Shown here piece after piece: positions 12,225 to 24,464 of a stretch of 64,000 nt of DNA. Numbering within the stretch: the stretch's first letter is position 1; the number at the start of each line of letters is the position of its first letter. Made by a program: the position numbers and the translations under genes. The stretch comes from Phymorhynchus buccinoides. Lineage: Eukaryota > Mollusca > Gastropoda > Neogastropoda > Raphitomidae. Below the pieces are notes generated by a model that was given only the letters and a program-made list of their open reading frames with translations, was not told the DNA's origin and did not search any database. The stretch spans positions 51,513,326 through 51,577,325 of the forward strand of contig CM065684.1 of the NCBI GenBank assembly GCA_017654935.2, given 5' to 3'.

Positions 12225-12674
12225 TATAGTGAGAAATCACTTCAAAATGCTATTTAACAAGGAAGATCACAATGAATCAGAAGCCAAAACATCTGACAAG
12301 AGAAGCCAATCCTCTGTCAGAAATTCTTAGTCCTCTGAAGCCTCTGACAATTCTGATGCCTGTAATAGGGAAGGTTTTAATACTGTACTTTGACTTTTGT
12401 ATTGTGATCATTATGGGCTTTGTTTTGCCTTTAGGTGGGGTTTGAAGAAAGGTGAGGTGAAGGGGAGGAGACAAATTGATTGGTTTTTGTGCTGGTAAAT
12501 TATGTGTACTCTAAGATTATATACAATACTGGCTGAGAGGGTGAAGGATAACATATCCAGTGAGTGCCATGCATTGGGTTTGAAAGATTTTAGAAATATG
12601 TTCATGTACCTTTGATCGCATTGAATATTTTTTGTTGCTGCTATTTTTTATAATATGTTTTCTTTAAAGCTGCA

Positions 12675-12790
12675 CTTAAGCCCTTCAGTGCCGTATAATG
12701 TATCACGTACTGACTTGATGATATCAGATGAAGAGGTATTACTCTGATATGCTGGCTTTTGCTCTAACGTAATCAAGAGAGTTATGTCTC
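12675..12790. mobile_element. Decayed relative of the 46.2-kb TTAA element
   Basis: Shares ACGTATCACGTACTGAC-like, CAGATGAAGAGG and ATATGCTGGCTTTTGCTC with 46187-46396; the right terminus is missing. Confidence 0.6.
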
Positions 12791-12885
12791 TCTCTGTCTT
12801 TGTCTGAGGACCTGATGAAAATAAGCCTTATTTTGTGCTTATTCAGTTATCCTCAATAAACATTCAAGTTTCATTCAAGTTTGAG

Positions 12886-13008
<123 letters not shown>

Positions 13009-13009
13009 T

Positions 13010-14270
13010 ACCCCCTTACTATTTCGCTGTGGTTGCTGGCCTGCCATACTCTACCAAATCTAAGTACTTGAGACATTTTTAATTTTTTTTATTTGCATTC
13101 CTCCCTGTTTCGCTTTGAAAGTACATGTATACTTATATTGCTTGATTATAGAGTGTTGTTTGAACACTTAAAGTTATTGGACCGTGTTTCTATTAACTCC
13201 ATTTCTATGATTCTCGGTGTAAAATATATTATTGCACTGTGCAATATGTCGCGTGGCAATGTGCAATATGTTGGGTGTTTTTATATAATCAAAGCACAAG
13301 TAACTTGTATATTTTCTTTGTGTAGAAGGAAAGAAAATGGTGTGGGTTGTTTGTTTTGTATTGTCATTTTGGGGGTGGGACCAGATTCTTGGTCCAGGTT
13401 TTTGTGTTGGTGATGACAGTTGTTTATTACACACACATGATGCCATCTTACTATGTTGTGTGACATTTGGTGAAAAAAGATTTCCCCTTAATATGGCTTA
13501 AATAACTAACAATGTATTGTATAATGTGCATTGGTTTCATGAACCGTGTGTGTATAAACTAGGTCCTTGACTGTGTGTGCATGAAATTGTGTATGTGTGA
13601 ATTTTGAGTGTGCACATGCGCATGAGTTGTCCAATAGGGCATTTGCCACGAGTGTTCTTTCTCTATACTAGACTACTAATTTGCCCACGCTCGTTCTGCC
13701 TGAGTTGCACTGACCTTTCTAATTTAACTCAGTGAAATTCAAGGTCACCGGCACGCGGCAAATGCCCTGTGAGAATGTTTTGTGCTGCGATGCCATGTTC
13801 AAAATTCCACAATACACTTAATTCTCTTTGTGATACTTTTTTTTTAGCTTTGTAAATTCACCTGCTGAGTTGCTCTGCTTTTCGTTACACAAAAAGAATT
13901 TCCAAACAATTCATGAAAGCACATGCATGACATATTGTAACTTCAGCACCTGCTTATAGTAATAGTGACATTGATTTACTTAATTGTCGGCCATTAAATT
14001 CATACCTGTTATCTGTGGTATGTTCGTATATAATTTTGTTCTTCTAAACAAGCTGCTTTTTTGCCTGTGTAAATAAACTGGTGTGCATGAAGGGATAGTC
14101 AAACAATCGTTTCAACTTGTTTTTTAAACCTGGATAAGATAAATGGAGTAGAGTGGCTCAACGTTTCCAGCACTGTGTGGACTTATGTGCTATAGGGTGC
14201 AATGATGGAGGTGTCATGTTATGAATTGTACTGTATGTTTTGTTGTTGACAGGTTGTTGAACGTTGGTCA
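13010..14270. other. Noncoding, nothing recognised
   Basis: GCATTTGCCACG/CGGCAAATGC (13636-13765) form a possible small inverted-repeat element. Otherwise no feature. Confidence 0.5.
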
Positions 14271-14271
14271 G

Positions 14272-14452
14272 ATACATTGATGACTGTTTTGTAATAAGTG
14301 GTCAATTTTTACGTGGTGACAGTCCTGATATGACCATAGCTGTTGACGGGACTATAATGGAGAAGAAAACAAATAATAATAAGACTGTGGCTAAGACACT
14401 AATCGCAGGAAAAGTTTGGAAAGGCTGGGCAGATCCGTCACCTGGTTACCAG
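14272..14452 (+). CDS. Candidate exon of an unidentified + strand gene
   Basis: Bounded by an AG acceptor at 14271 (pyrimidine/T-rich before it) and a consensus donor CAG|GTGAGT at 14453. Open for 60 codons, DDCFVISGQFLRGDSPDMTI to WKGWADPSPGYQ. I recognise no family. The frame stops upstream at 14258, so the acceptor must be the one at 14271. Could be chance. Confidence 0.25.
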
Positions 14453-14734
14453 GTGAGTCAAACTATTAATGCACGTCGTTTGTATTCTCTAGCAAAGGTC
14501 GCACCTGCATGCTGTCCCAATTACTACAATGTTTGTGAGGGATATTACACAGCTGTACTAATTGGGATTGCCTTCTAGTTTCAAGTGCTATCAGATGATC
14601 GGTGATGTTTTAGTGTGACGGATATTTGGATCATGCTGGAATGTAAGGGAGAGAGGATAAATGACATTCTGGGGAAGAAGTAATAAGTGATTCTCCTGGG
14701 AGCTGTCAATGGACAAACGTGTTGGCACCCTCGG

Positions 14735-14960
14735 AGGACAGACTCACGGTGGCTCCTCAACTAAGACACTGTTAGATGTGAACTAAATAGAAGGTGGTGT
14801 CCTGAGTATGTCAGCTCAAAACAGGCTCCACTGAACTCCACCGAAGTGACTCAGCAGCTGTGCAGTGTCTCCTCAGGTGGTGGATACATCCTGAAGATCT
14901 AACATAGGTTTGCTCCCTTTGAACTGCGGGCTTCGGATTCTGAAACCTGACAAGCCAAGG
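14735..14960 (+). repeat. GTGACTCAGCAGC-family repeat, left part
   Basis: Colinear with 30345-30570; ends at AACCTGACAAGCCAAGGTGT. Confidence 0.6.
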
Positions 14961-15060
14961 TGTATAGGAATGTATTGTATAGGAATTTGGTTTAATTCAG
15001 TGTTAAACGAATTAATGTTTTGAAAGCACATGTAGGTACATTTTGAGGACTTTCAGACGA

Positions 15061-15266
15061 CGAAAATGGTGTTTTACGTCCTCTTGGTCTGAATCAGACA
15101 CATATGGGACATTTGTAAATACAAATATGGTGGGAACAATACTGGAGGCAATGCCCGGAGGCAGTACGAAACCAGTAAAGTCCCAATTTTTAAAATTAAT
15201 ACAGATAGGTGTAGCGGTAACCATGCCTCGGTTAAACCTCATCGGCTATGGCACCGCCACAAGTAT
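15061..15266 (+). repeat. 206-bp dispersed repeat, copy 2
   Basis: Same orientation and length as copy 1, followed by TATATA and flanked on both sides by TTGAGGACTTTCAG (15039 and 15285), a probable target duplication of about 14 bp, which would suit a retroposon. Confidence 0.85.
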
Positions 15267-15884
15267 ATATACTCAATTAACTAATTGAGGACTTTCAGTG
15301 TTGACATATTTGTTTAAAAACAGTGAATGAGAATGCTCCTTTTTGGTGTGGAGGTTGAATGATTGGGCTTTGTTTGGTTTTGATTTTTTACTTGTGCATG
15401 CAACTTGTAAACTTGGATGAATTTGTGGTGCCTTAAATGTCTTTTCTTTTTTCTTGTCATTGGCCTACAGCACCAGGCTCATTACTTCCATGCTTTTTCT
15501 GGAAGAGGAGGGGGGAGGGTGTGTGTCTAAATTGGGCAGAGCTTAGGGGAAATGATTAATCACTTTAATTTGCACATCTTTCTGAGCACAATGTCTTGAT
15601 CACATTTTCTCTCTTTCTCTCGTCTTTTTCAACACTTCATCTGTTATCGCCGTCTTTTCTGATCATTGTTATCCACATCTTCCCATGTTGTCTTTTTATA
15701 AGGGGCATTTTTTACTGTGTTCAAAAACTTGACATTTGTGATGGTCTTGTCTCTACAAGTTGTACTTGTAAGCCAAGGTGGAATACAGTTGGCATTTTTC
15801 AAACTCGTTCCTTCTGGGCGATACTGGCATTGATTATCATAGTGATGTTTTGAAACGTATGTGACCCAATATGACATTTCTGGT

Positions 15885-16454
15885 TATTAAAGAGTCACCC
15901 TGACGGATGAGCTTTTGCAAGAAACGCGTCAAGATCACCAGAAAGACAGCCTTTTCAAGGTTCGGAACACTCACTTTGCTCTGGTTTCCTAGAAATCAAA
16001 CTGTCAAAACGACGCTTCCTAATTGGCGGAGATGCCAAAGAGAGAAGCCATTTTGGATTGGGTGGGTGGAGGCCACTCATTGTGGTTGAAGCTTTTTCTT
16101 CTTTGTAGTGCAGTAACAAAAAATTGGAGCTATTTCTTTTGTTGTGAGCGAAACTCCTTTTGGTAAACTGTATCAAATTAAAAATAACAATAAAAAGGCT
16201 TGTACTGTGGAAATTTCGTGCAAACAATTTGGTCTAACTCAGGCCGCCATTATAAAAGAGAAGGCGCACATGCCTTCTTTTTCACTGAAAGAATTTGACT
16301 TCCAGCGCCTCTGCCAAGGAGGAATCGCTGAATTGACAGTTTGATTTATAGGAAACCAGAGCAAAGTGAGCATTGTGATCTCTGTAAATGGTGTTTTCCC
16401 GGTGATCTCGATGCGTTTCTTGCAAAAACGCATCCGTCAGGGTGCCCCTTTAAC
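15885..16454. mobile_element. Foldback element, about 570 bp
   Basis: Arms of about 155 bp are inverted and imperfect: CACCCTGACGGATG, TTGCAAGAAACGC, GATCACC, AACCAGAGCAAAGTGAG and TTGACAGTTTGAT appear on opposite strands at each end, around a 240-bp centre. No coding sequence. Confidence 0.75.
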
Positions 16455-16971
16455 CACCAACAGAAGCCTTGCAGCTTTGTTCTGTTCCAAACATTTCTTC
16501 TTCAAAATGTATGTAATTTACAGTTTCAATATTTCAGCCAGAGGATTCAGAGTTTGAAAATATCAGCTGAATCTCATATCTACCAGATATTGATACTGAT
16601 GGAAGCATCTTCCAAACTGCCCAATATCGTTCTTCTCTACAACCATAAATTTTACTCTACGGATGTTTGTTGTTATTTTGTTTGTTTGTTTAAAGATCGT
16701 TCTGTATAGAAACTCTTTTTTCCCCCTCTTTTACATGCTTATTTTTTAAAATCATTATTCTCTACACATAAGTATTCACCGATTATAATTTTGCTAATAT
16801 CATTCCCCAATTTAGTAGTTCTTCCCATACATTTGTAACTTCCATTTTCTGCATAACACCTTTATCCTGTAGTTATTTTTATACCTTAAAAAAAAAATAT
16901 ATACATATATTATTCTCTTGTAATCAAATCATCATGCTGCATGCTAACTTCACATTTTGCCTGTTTTGTAG

Positions 16972-17138
16972 CCATTTTACTTGTTTTACCCAAAAAACCA
17001 AAATACTGTTCTAAGCAGGGTCAATTTTACCATCAACTCATTTGGAGTATTTTCAGTATTATGTTGGTAGCAGGGATAGCGTTACAGATAACTGCAGCCA
17101 AAACAAAAGCGAACTGTGCTCAAAGATATTCTAAAAGG
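16972..17138 (+). CDS. Candidate exon of an unidentified + strand gene
   Basis: Acceptor TTTTGTAG, donor GTAAGA. Two frames are open: one, in phase with the 14.27-kb candidate, gives PFYLFYPKNQNTVLSRVNFT and stops at 17068-17070. The other gives a hydrophobic helix (WSIFSIMLVAGIALQI) across the whole exon. No family recognised. Confidence 0.22.
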
Positions 17139-17149
17139 GTAAGATGGAT

Positions 17150-17345
17150 TACTTAAAAGCTCGGCGAACCGGGCTGATAGAGTTATCGTTAGTGGGGACG
17201 TGTACACTATTCACAGTGGAGGCTATCCAAAAACTCGGACTGGAACTTAGACGGAGAATTCAACTGGCCTATCGATGTGTAAAATGTGTCACATTTCAAA
17301 GGGACATAACCAGTGTTTCTGTCCTCACTACTCATATAGGGAAAA
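17150..17345. mobile_element. Second copy of the 9.15-kb element (partial)
   Basis: Contains CTCGGCGAACCGGGCTGATA, AAAGGGACATAACCAG and GTTTCTGTCCTCACTACTCA, colinear with the reverse complement of 9150-9525. Confidence 0.55.
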
Positions 17346-18289
17346 GAGACCGGATGTTTATCTTCCCCTGTACAGTCTTTGCTGTGCTTTAAGCCCTCCT
17401 CTTGATTCCGACTTTGTTGGGAAGTTCCTTCCGCCATCCCTCTCTACTCCAAGAAGTTGGATAAATCAGGGTTCGTACAGGCTTTTGTAGGTATGGAACA
17501 GAAAATGACACCAATATTTGAATTGAAATACTTTGAATTGTGGGTGGAATACTACAGAATAGAATTTGTTCTTGCACAAGTTAAGTTCAAATGGAATGTA
17601 ATGTGAAGAAAAAGAAAGTATACACAACTTCAAAAGTGTGAAAATTTATTTTCAAGAAAAGTGTCTGATTACTTGAGGTAGCATGACCTGGTTGTGCATT
17701 AACAAAATATATGGCTGATTTGGTTTTGGGAAAGACTTCTGTTTGGCATTTTTTAGAAATTTCTACTCTGTATATTGGATGAGGGTACACACACATTAAA
17801 CATTATCCGTACATAAGTAAAAGAAAGAAGGAAAAAAATAAGCGCATGAGGTTTTCGTGTCTTATGTGTGTGTACCTTAACATGATTAATGAGATCGGTG
17901 GAAAACTTATCATACACTGGTTTTAAAAGAAATCCTTTGAATATCTCTAGTTGCGGTTTAGAGTCAGAAAAGTTTGGAAAGTTTCCTTGTAGAGTCTGTG
18001 TACAAACACTGTCATATCAAGTCATTCAAAGTGTGCGTGCGTGCGCGCGTGCATCTGTGTGTGTGAATGCATGAGACATAGGTCATTGAGGAGAACGAGA
18101 AAAGGTTTATGAACTTGCTGTTGATTTACTGTAACGTAATAACTGACATTGAACTAAAAGCAAACTGGTTTGATTTTTTCACCTTCACTTTCTTTTGTTT
18201 CTCTAGGAAACACGGCATTGGGAAATTGCAGTATGAAATAAACGGCTCAATCCCACTTTGTTTTGATCATTATGATTTTTGTAATGAGG

Positions 18290-18535
18290 ATAAGGGGATG
18301 TGCACATTAGATGCGGAAAGTCATGCGCTTATTTTTTCTTTCTTTCTTTTACTTATTTATGGGGTTTCCGGAACTTCGGAACTTCCGTGTATGTCTGTAT
18401 GTGCGCTCTGACTTGGTAAAAAATAAGCGGCATGGGTATGCATTTTCGCGTGCGTTTATCCAATCTGCTCTTTTATTACTTTATTTATTTGCGGATAAGC
18501 GCGTGACGTTTTCGCGTGAAATGCGCACAGCCCCT
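18290..18535 (+). repeat. GCGCTTATCC dispersed repeat, longer copy
   Basis: Two head-to-tail pieces; contains AAGCGGCATGGGTATGCATT and GGATAAGCGCGTGACGTTTT. See 4795-4915. Confidence 0.5.
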
Positions 18536-19255
18536 AGGGGTGGGTTGAATGTAAATTTAGATAAAATCATAGAAACGAGTGTCATGTTCATACAAGATGT
18601 GAAATATTTCAGAAGTTAGAAACACACAGTTGCTCATTCATGTTTTTTACCTCAGTATATAAGTAGCAATTTTAGTGAAATCATGGCTTGGATACGGTGG
18701 GAAGAATCTGAATGTGACACATGCAGAGAGGAGAGTCGTCGTATGGCATGATTAACAGCATCCATCTTTGTTTATTGTTAGCTAGGACTTACATAAGAAC
18801 ATGTATCATTTATAAATACACATCATACTTATACATCATGTCTGAATCTTTTTTAAATCCCTTTTCTTCATTAAAAAAAAAGAAAGACAGACAACTTTTA
18901 ATTCCCTCTCTCCCCCTTTTCTTGTCTTTTGAAAGATTTCTGAACAAAATAAGATATATTCTGATAAACAATGTATTTGTATATACACATACACGTGTTT
19001 TTACTGTTATATGTATATATATTGTTTGTTTTGAAAAAAAGAAGAAAGGTTGCTCTGACTGCAAACCAACTTTGGGGTCTGTTGTTTTTTCCCTGATGGG
19101 GTGTTTCAGTTTGGTGTATGCGCGCAACACACACAGATGTGTCAGAATGAGAGGCAGGTGTGAAAGCAAAGAGTGTTTGGTGAGACAGAGAAGAAACTGG
19201 ATTATCATCATAGCGAGTAACATAACACACCACACACAAACATGTACATCACACA

Positions 19256-19941
19256 TACCGTAAAAACTGGACTATAAGACGCACAGTACACAAGCCGCAT
19301 CCCTTAAATTAACAAAATATTAGGTATTTATTCACATAGAAGCCGCACCAGTTTATAAGCCGCAGAGAACATTATATGCCCCTTCCATCCGCGTGTTTGT
19401 GTGCATGCGTGTTGTGCATGCGTGTGCATGTGGTGCGTTTGTGTGTGTGTCTGTTTAGTGCGTACGTGCGTCTGTGTGTGTATAATATATTTGTCGTTTA
19501 TTTATTTATATTGCTTGCTGTTTTTTTCAATTATTATTGTAAGCGCTTAGGGCTTTAAGATTAGGCGCTATAAATGTTAATTATTATTATATGTTATCTA
19601 TTATATATTAAGCGCATAGAGTTTAAAGGTATGCGCTATAGAAATCTTAATAAATAAATAAATAAATGTGCATACAGCAACACAAATATAGAAATTCTCC
19701 TATCAGAACATGAGTATTTAATGCTCTCAGATAAACATGAGATTTGAATCTATTGATTACTAAAACCAGTTTTGAGTCTAATGAATCTCAAAATAGGCCG
19801 AAGAGTGTGGCCAGAAACGGATTTAATCATACTGATAAATGTAGAATGGAAGATAATCCACAGATAAGCCGCATCAGTCTTATAAGCCATGGGCCAAAGT
19901 TGAGGAAAAAAGTAGCGGCTTATAGTATGTATTTTACGGTA
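19256..19941. mobile_element. TACCGTA...ACTATAAG element with a nested LINE tail
   Basis: Inverted ends TACCGTAAAAACTGGACTAT and TACCGTAAAATACATACTAT, with repeated TAAGCCGCA inside. A GT-rich LINE 3' tail (19376-19592) is inserted in it. Confidence 0.65.
19376..19592 (+). mobile_element. LINE 3' tail nested in another element
   Basis: GT-rich tract, then ATTGTAAGCGCTTAGGGCTT (identical to 55892 onward) and a short ATT tail. Confidence 0.65.
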
Positions 19942-20084
19942 ATTATTCTCTCATTATACACACGCTCCACCCCTATCCCTCCTCTTTCTCTGAAGCATAC
20001 TGACAGACATTTAAGACATGCATTTTAAACATTATACTAACTTCAAAAAGACTGGAAGCTGAAGGTGCCGTTGAAATATCTGCA

Positions 20085-20265
20085 TACCCTGTACACTGAA
20101 AATGGTTTGATTGGACTAACATAGATTCGCTCCCCTTGAACTGCTGGTCTCGGATTCTGCGACCTGAACGTGCGGAGGTGTGGCTGCGAATTGGGAATCG
20201 GAATGAGCGGCATGGGAGCAACGCCACAGTACGGCCCAGAAGATGGGACAGCAAAAAAAAGAAAA
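20085..20265 (+). repeat. GTGACTCAGCAGC-family repeat, right part
   Basis: Contains GGTGTGGCTGCGAATTGGGA, GGGAGCAACGCCACAGTACG and GATGGGACAGCAAAAAAAAG. Confidence 0.6.
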
Positions 20266-20300
20266 TGGTTGGATTGTTTTGTTCTTTTAGTAGCCGGTAA

Positions 20301-20448
20301 AGGTGCATGTCTGCTGCTGCTGCCCATCAATCCCCCCAACGACCACAGCGGTCAAGGGACTAAAGGAAAGGAAAGGTGCATGTCTGCTGCTGCTGCCCAT
20401 CAATCCCCCCAACGACCACAGCGGTCAAGGGACTAAAGGAAAGGAAAG
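20301..20448. repeat. 74-bp tandem duplication
   Basis: GGTGCATGTCTGCTGCTGCT through CTAAAGGAAAGGAAA occurs twice without visible change. Confidence 0.9.
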
Positions 20449-20449
20449 G

Positions 20450-23400
20450 TGCATGCCATACATCAAGTTAATAGGATCATGTCAAGGGAATGTGTGCAGG
20501 ATAATTTCGGTACAAAAAGGAATTGCCTGTTAATGTGCTGCTTGCAAGGATAGTGTATGTGTGTTGTGGAGGGTTGGTAGTGTTTTGTGGTATAATGTGT
20601 TCATAATTATATTCCACTTCGGTGTGTGCCACAGGCATCCAATATTGGATCCACTGCCAACTCTTTATGCACTGACTTTCTAGCTCTTTACATGTTGGGT
20701 TCAGGGAGTAGCTACACTACAGGGTTTACTTGCATCCCTTTAATTAGAGGATCACCTCAGTGGTTCGCTCTTTCTACCCACATGTATTAAATTTTTCAAA
20801 TCGCAATTTCCGCATTTTAATAACATCTATTTTACCCAAAATGTTCATTTTTCTTTTCACCTTGTGCTGGTTTGCTTAAATTGTGGACTTTTCGGCCTAG
20901 TGCAGAGAAGACACAATTCTTTTATTAGAAATGTCTTCCTGTTGGGGTTGATCCACAAGATAGTGTTTGTTAGCAGATATACATACTGACGAGAATTCCA
21001 TAATTCGAAAGAGATCTCTCTATGTACCATGCTCATACACTGTCTGTCCCCCATTGGGATGAAAAGTAAACTAGCACAATCTTTTACTTTTCTTTTATTC
21101 TTTTCACAAAAAGTATACACAGTTAGTGGTGTTTGTGGTTTCTTTGATCAAACACAAACATCACAACACACATTTTCAGAAATCATTTCAAACAGCACTA
21201 TGCACTATCGTAAATCACAAACATTAAAGCACATTACTATTTTTTGTTCTTTTAATATATCTTTGCTTAATACATTCGGTTTTCTGTTATGCATGGAATT
21301 CACAGTGTGCACACACGAGTGAACACGAAAAGGTACAGATTCCTAACATCATGTGCAGACCAATTCACAATTCATCACACTCATTGTTTCATGAAGCACA
21401 GAAAACACTGGAGGACGAGGTGGTGTACATTCTTCTGGCATACATACATTACATGGGTGCAACTCCCCAGAATGACAACAAAATGAAAGACAGGGGTTCA
21501 GGGGCCGCCACGGGCCCCAGCAGGGTACAGGGGCAGAGCCCCGTTGGACGATTCAGGGGGGCATTGTAAGAGAGATAACAAGACAGATAGACAGTTACAA
21601 TGATGGACAGAGATAGTTCGAGTCCGATAAGCATTACAACATTATTACATTGCCTTTTGAAAACAATATGGCATCACCATGCTGTTTTCAAGTTAACCCG
21701 AGAGACTTCCAGGATAGAACAACCAAGTTCAAAACGTCCCAAATCGCTTCTGGATGACTTTTGGGGGGGAAGGACTTTAAAAAAATACTGAAGTACAGTT
21801 TTCGGTAAAATTAAAAAACCTGAAATCAGTGTAAAACTGAAAGAGTAGCACCCATGAAATTATGCACATGATAAGAATATATTTTTGAATGACGCACATC
21901 AATCAATTAAAAAAAAAAAAGGCGTAAGTTTTCATTTGCAATTCTTTACAGTTAATATCATTCAAACACTATCAGTCAGTCATGCCTAAAATTTGAGAAC
22001 TGCTATATAGATATGCTGTTTAAAAGCAAGTCCCTGGGTTCTACAAACAAATCTGCATTACAGACACATGAATTGTGATTTCCAACTGCATGATACAAGC
22101 TCACAACAGAGTGCCCGTGGAATATTATCATGAAAGAATTGAATACAGTCTGCTAGGAATGAGTATATAAACAGGCAAGCATTGGAGGGTACCACTTTGA
22201 ACTTCATCAACATTTCTCGTATCAACGAAACGCTTGCTTTTAAGCCAGATAGGATATCGGATGCATTCACGACAACATCAGTCATTCTACTTTTATTTAA
22301 AGAATAAAGTTGTTTTGTCTTCAGAGCTGTAAAAAAAATTATCAAAATTTTTCTTCTTCTTTTACTAGATAAAATAAAACTGAGTTTGAAAGCGGCCAAC
22401 AACTGGAAACAACTCTTGGGCTATCTGACGGAAAATACAGTGTAACTTTGTATACAGAACTTGGGAACGCAGAATAATAATACAGAACTGAGTGGTGCAG
22501 AATGAGGTTTTATACTACCACTTGGCGATGCGCAAGTGCGATAATTTAATGACTGAATCAACCACGCCTGTGACAAGTCAGGTAGGAAAAAAAATGGTGA
22601 CGAGTCAGGGGCGCTAATTTTATGTAAATGGTGCATGCTTTTCAGTGCACAAGTCAGGGGTAGAGAATTTTCAGTGGCTATTTACTGTTGACACGCAAGG
22701 CTGATAATTTTATGTAGGTGGCGCATGTTTTTCAGTACATCAGGGCTTCTGGTTTTCTCCTCGCCTAAAGGGTACACTCACCCCCAGTTTAGAGTTCTAA
22801 GGGGTACTTTCACCCCCGTTTCAAATTTTAAAGGGTAAAGACGAAACATGGGTGAAACTCAACCCCACTTACTTCGTGCGTGGGCACACACACACACGAA
22901 GAGAGAGGGGGGGGGGGGGGGGGCAAAATCATTGATAGGTTTAGACTAATCCCACACCTCTGCTTTATTTCAGAAAACATGATATCAGCCAGCTGAATTT
23001 GTCCAATGATTCGGATCTAAACAACATGGGCAATCTCTATTTTGCTGGAGCTTGATCATTGCTTTTTCATTTTGTTGTTTGCGTAACAACCTGCTTCTTC
23101 TTTTTTACCTTTTGTTTACACTTGCCAGACTGAAGAGCCATGTTGATTAAAGGAATAATAAGTGTATGACTCGATTTCATTGGATACTGAGACAAGTGTT
23201 TGCCAATGAGCATTGAGATTTCAATGATTAGGTCTTTTTGCATTTTTAGATCTAGGCTAGCGGTAAACCAGTTTGCATACTGTTGTGACAACAGCATAGA
23301 TAGAACTAGCAGACAGTTGAAGTATCTGCAACGTCGTCAGCTTACTGAAAAGTAACGTTCTGTTTCATCAGTACTTACATTATTTTCCCGACTTTCAGTC

Positions 23401-24000
23401 TCAAAACCGGACTGATTGTGAACATTACGTTCATCTTCATTAAGTTCAAGCAACCTGAGAATCTCTTCGGCACTCAGAACTCTCATTTTTCATTACAAAA
23501 ACCTCTTCAAATTTCGACTCACTATTCACGGGAAGTAACTGTAAAATCAAAGAAAAGTCTCCTGGTATAATAGGGAGTTTTGTACCTTAGACCGTGCAAC
23601 CTATGATTGAAGGTTCCGGACAGTGGGTGTTGCTTAGCTAGGCCTTCATTTGAATAAATTATACAGCCAAAGAACTGCCAGGTAAGCGACTCTTTTGTGT
23701 CCTCAGAGCACACTCGTTCAAGGTGACTAGGATCCTGGTTAATATTTATGACCATATCCACAAAATAAAAGAAAGATTTGGAATGCACGTTAAAAAAATA
23801 AATTCCTAGGTTTGACATAATTTTATATCTAACAGAACAAGCAGAAAGAATGGGGCAAGGGAAATGAAAGAATAAACGAAAGGTGTGTGTGGAGCTCACC
23901 AAAAAAGGAAGGGGTTCTGAAAGCATACTTTTAGATTTTATGTACACAAAATAGAGAAAAGAAGAAATCCTTTCATTTGTCCTGTTCTATGCTGATTATA
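20450..24000. other. Noncoding, nothing firmly recognised
   Basis: Base composition changes from T-rich to A-rich near 20.9 kb. A loose tandem duplication (AATTTTATGTARRTGGYGCAT) is at 22610-22745. A 141-codon minus ORF at 23522-23947 has no recognised domain. Confidence 0.5.
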
Positions 24001-24002
24001 GA

Positions 24003-24464
24003 TTAACTCACTTGGGACGAATGAGCCGTATCCGGCTCATGGCTCGCACAACCGTTTAGGACGAATGGCCCGGCTCCGGCTCATAGGAGTTTTCTAGGTT
24101 TTGATTTATGGCGTGTAACCAGCTTTCCAGTGCGACGTCATAACCTACTTTCAGTTTGCTTTGACCTTGCCTCTCTTGAAATCAACCAATCATTGCATAG
24201 TTTACATTCAGCTTTGGTCAAAGATCGGAATGTGAAAGTTTCCTTCTTTCTGTGTTAGCTGTTTTCGTCAATAAGAGACAAACGAGGAAGGTATGGAATC
24301 TAATATTTTACGATCGTTTAGTGCATGGTGTTACCAATCTTTTCTGAAAATATTGATTCCTAACTCTTCATAACTTGGTTTTGGTTATTGTTTTACGAAC
24401 CTAGTCAAATGCCCAGTCCCCACAGAACAAGGGGAAATAATTCAGGCAGTCCCGAGTGAGTTAA
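24003..24464. mobile_element. TTAA-bounded element, 462 bp
   Basis: Inverted ends TTAACTCACTTGGGAC and TTAACTCACTCGGGAC. Contains a direct repeat of GGGACGAATGAGCC-type sequence near its left end. No coding sequence. Confidence 0.7.

Larger units (their letters stand above)
11485..12362. mobile_element. Non-autonomous element with CAGGCATC ends, carrying a minisatellite
   Basis: The left end CAGGCATCCGAATAGTCTGA and the right end (reverse complement CAGGCATCAGAATTGTCAGA) are inverted. TAATAG flanks both ends exactly (11479-11484, 12363-12368). Same ends and 6-bp duplication as the transposase-bearing copy at 28.3 kb. Inside are a 63-bp tandem array and a second, TTAA-bounded element, so it is a nest of three repeats. 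Confidence 0.75.

Noticed and set aside
14264..14300. RYIDD-like motif suggesting a reverse transcriptase
   Set aside because: No other reverse transcriptase motif lies before or after it; the rest of the frame does not fit.
18208..18300. Exon after the strong acceptor TTTGTTTCTCTAG
   Set aside because: No convincing donor or protein-like frame follows, and the downstream part is a dispersed repeat.
23522..23947. 141-codon minus ORF as a gene
   Set aside because: No recognisable domain, no splice context, and composition like the surrounding noncoding DNA.
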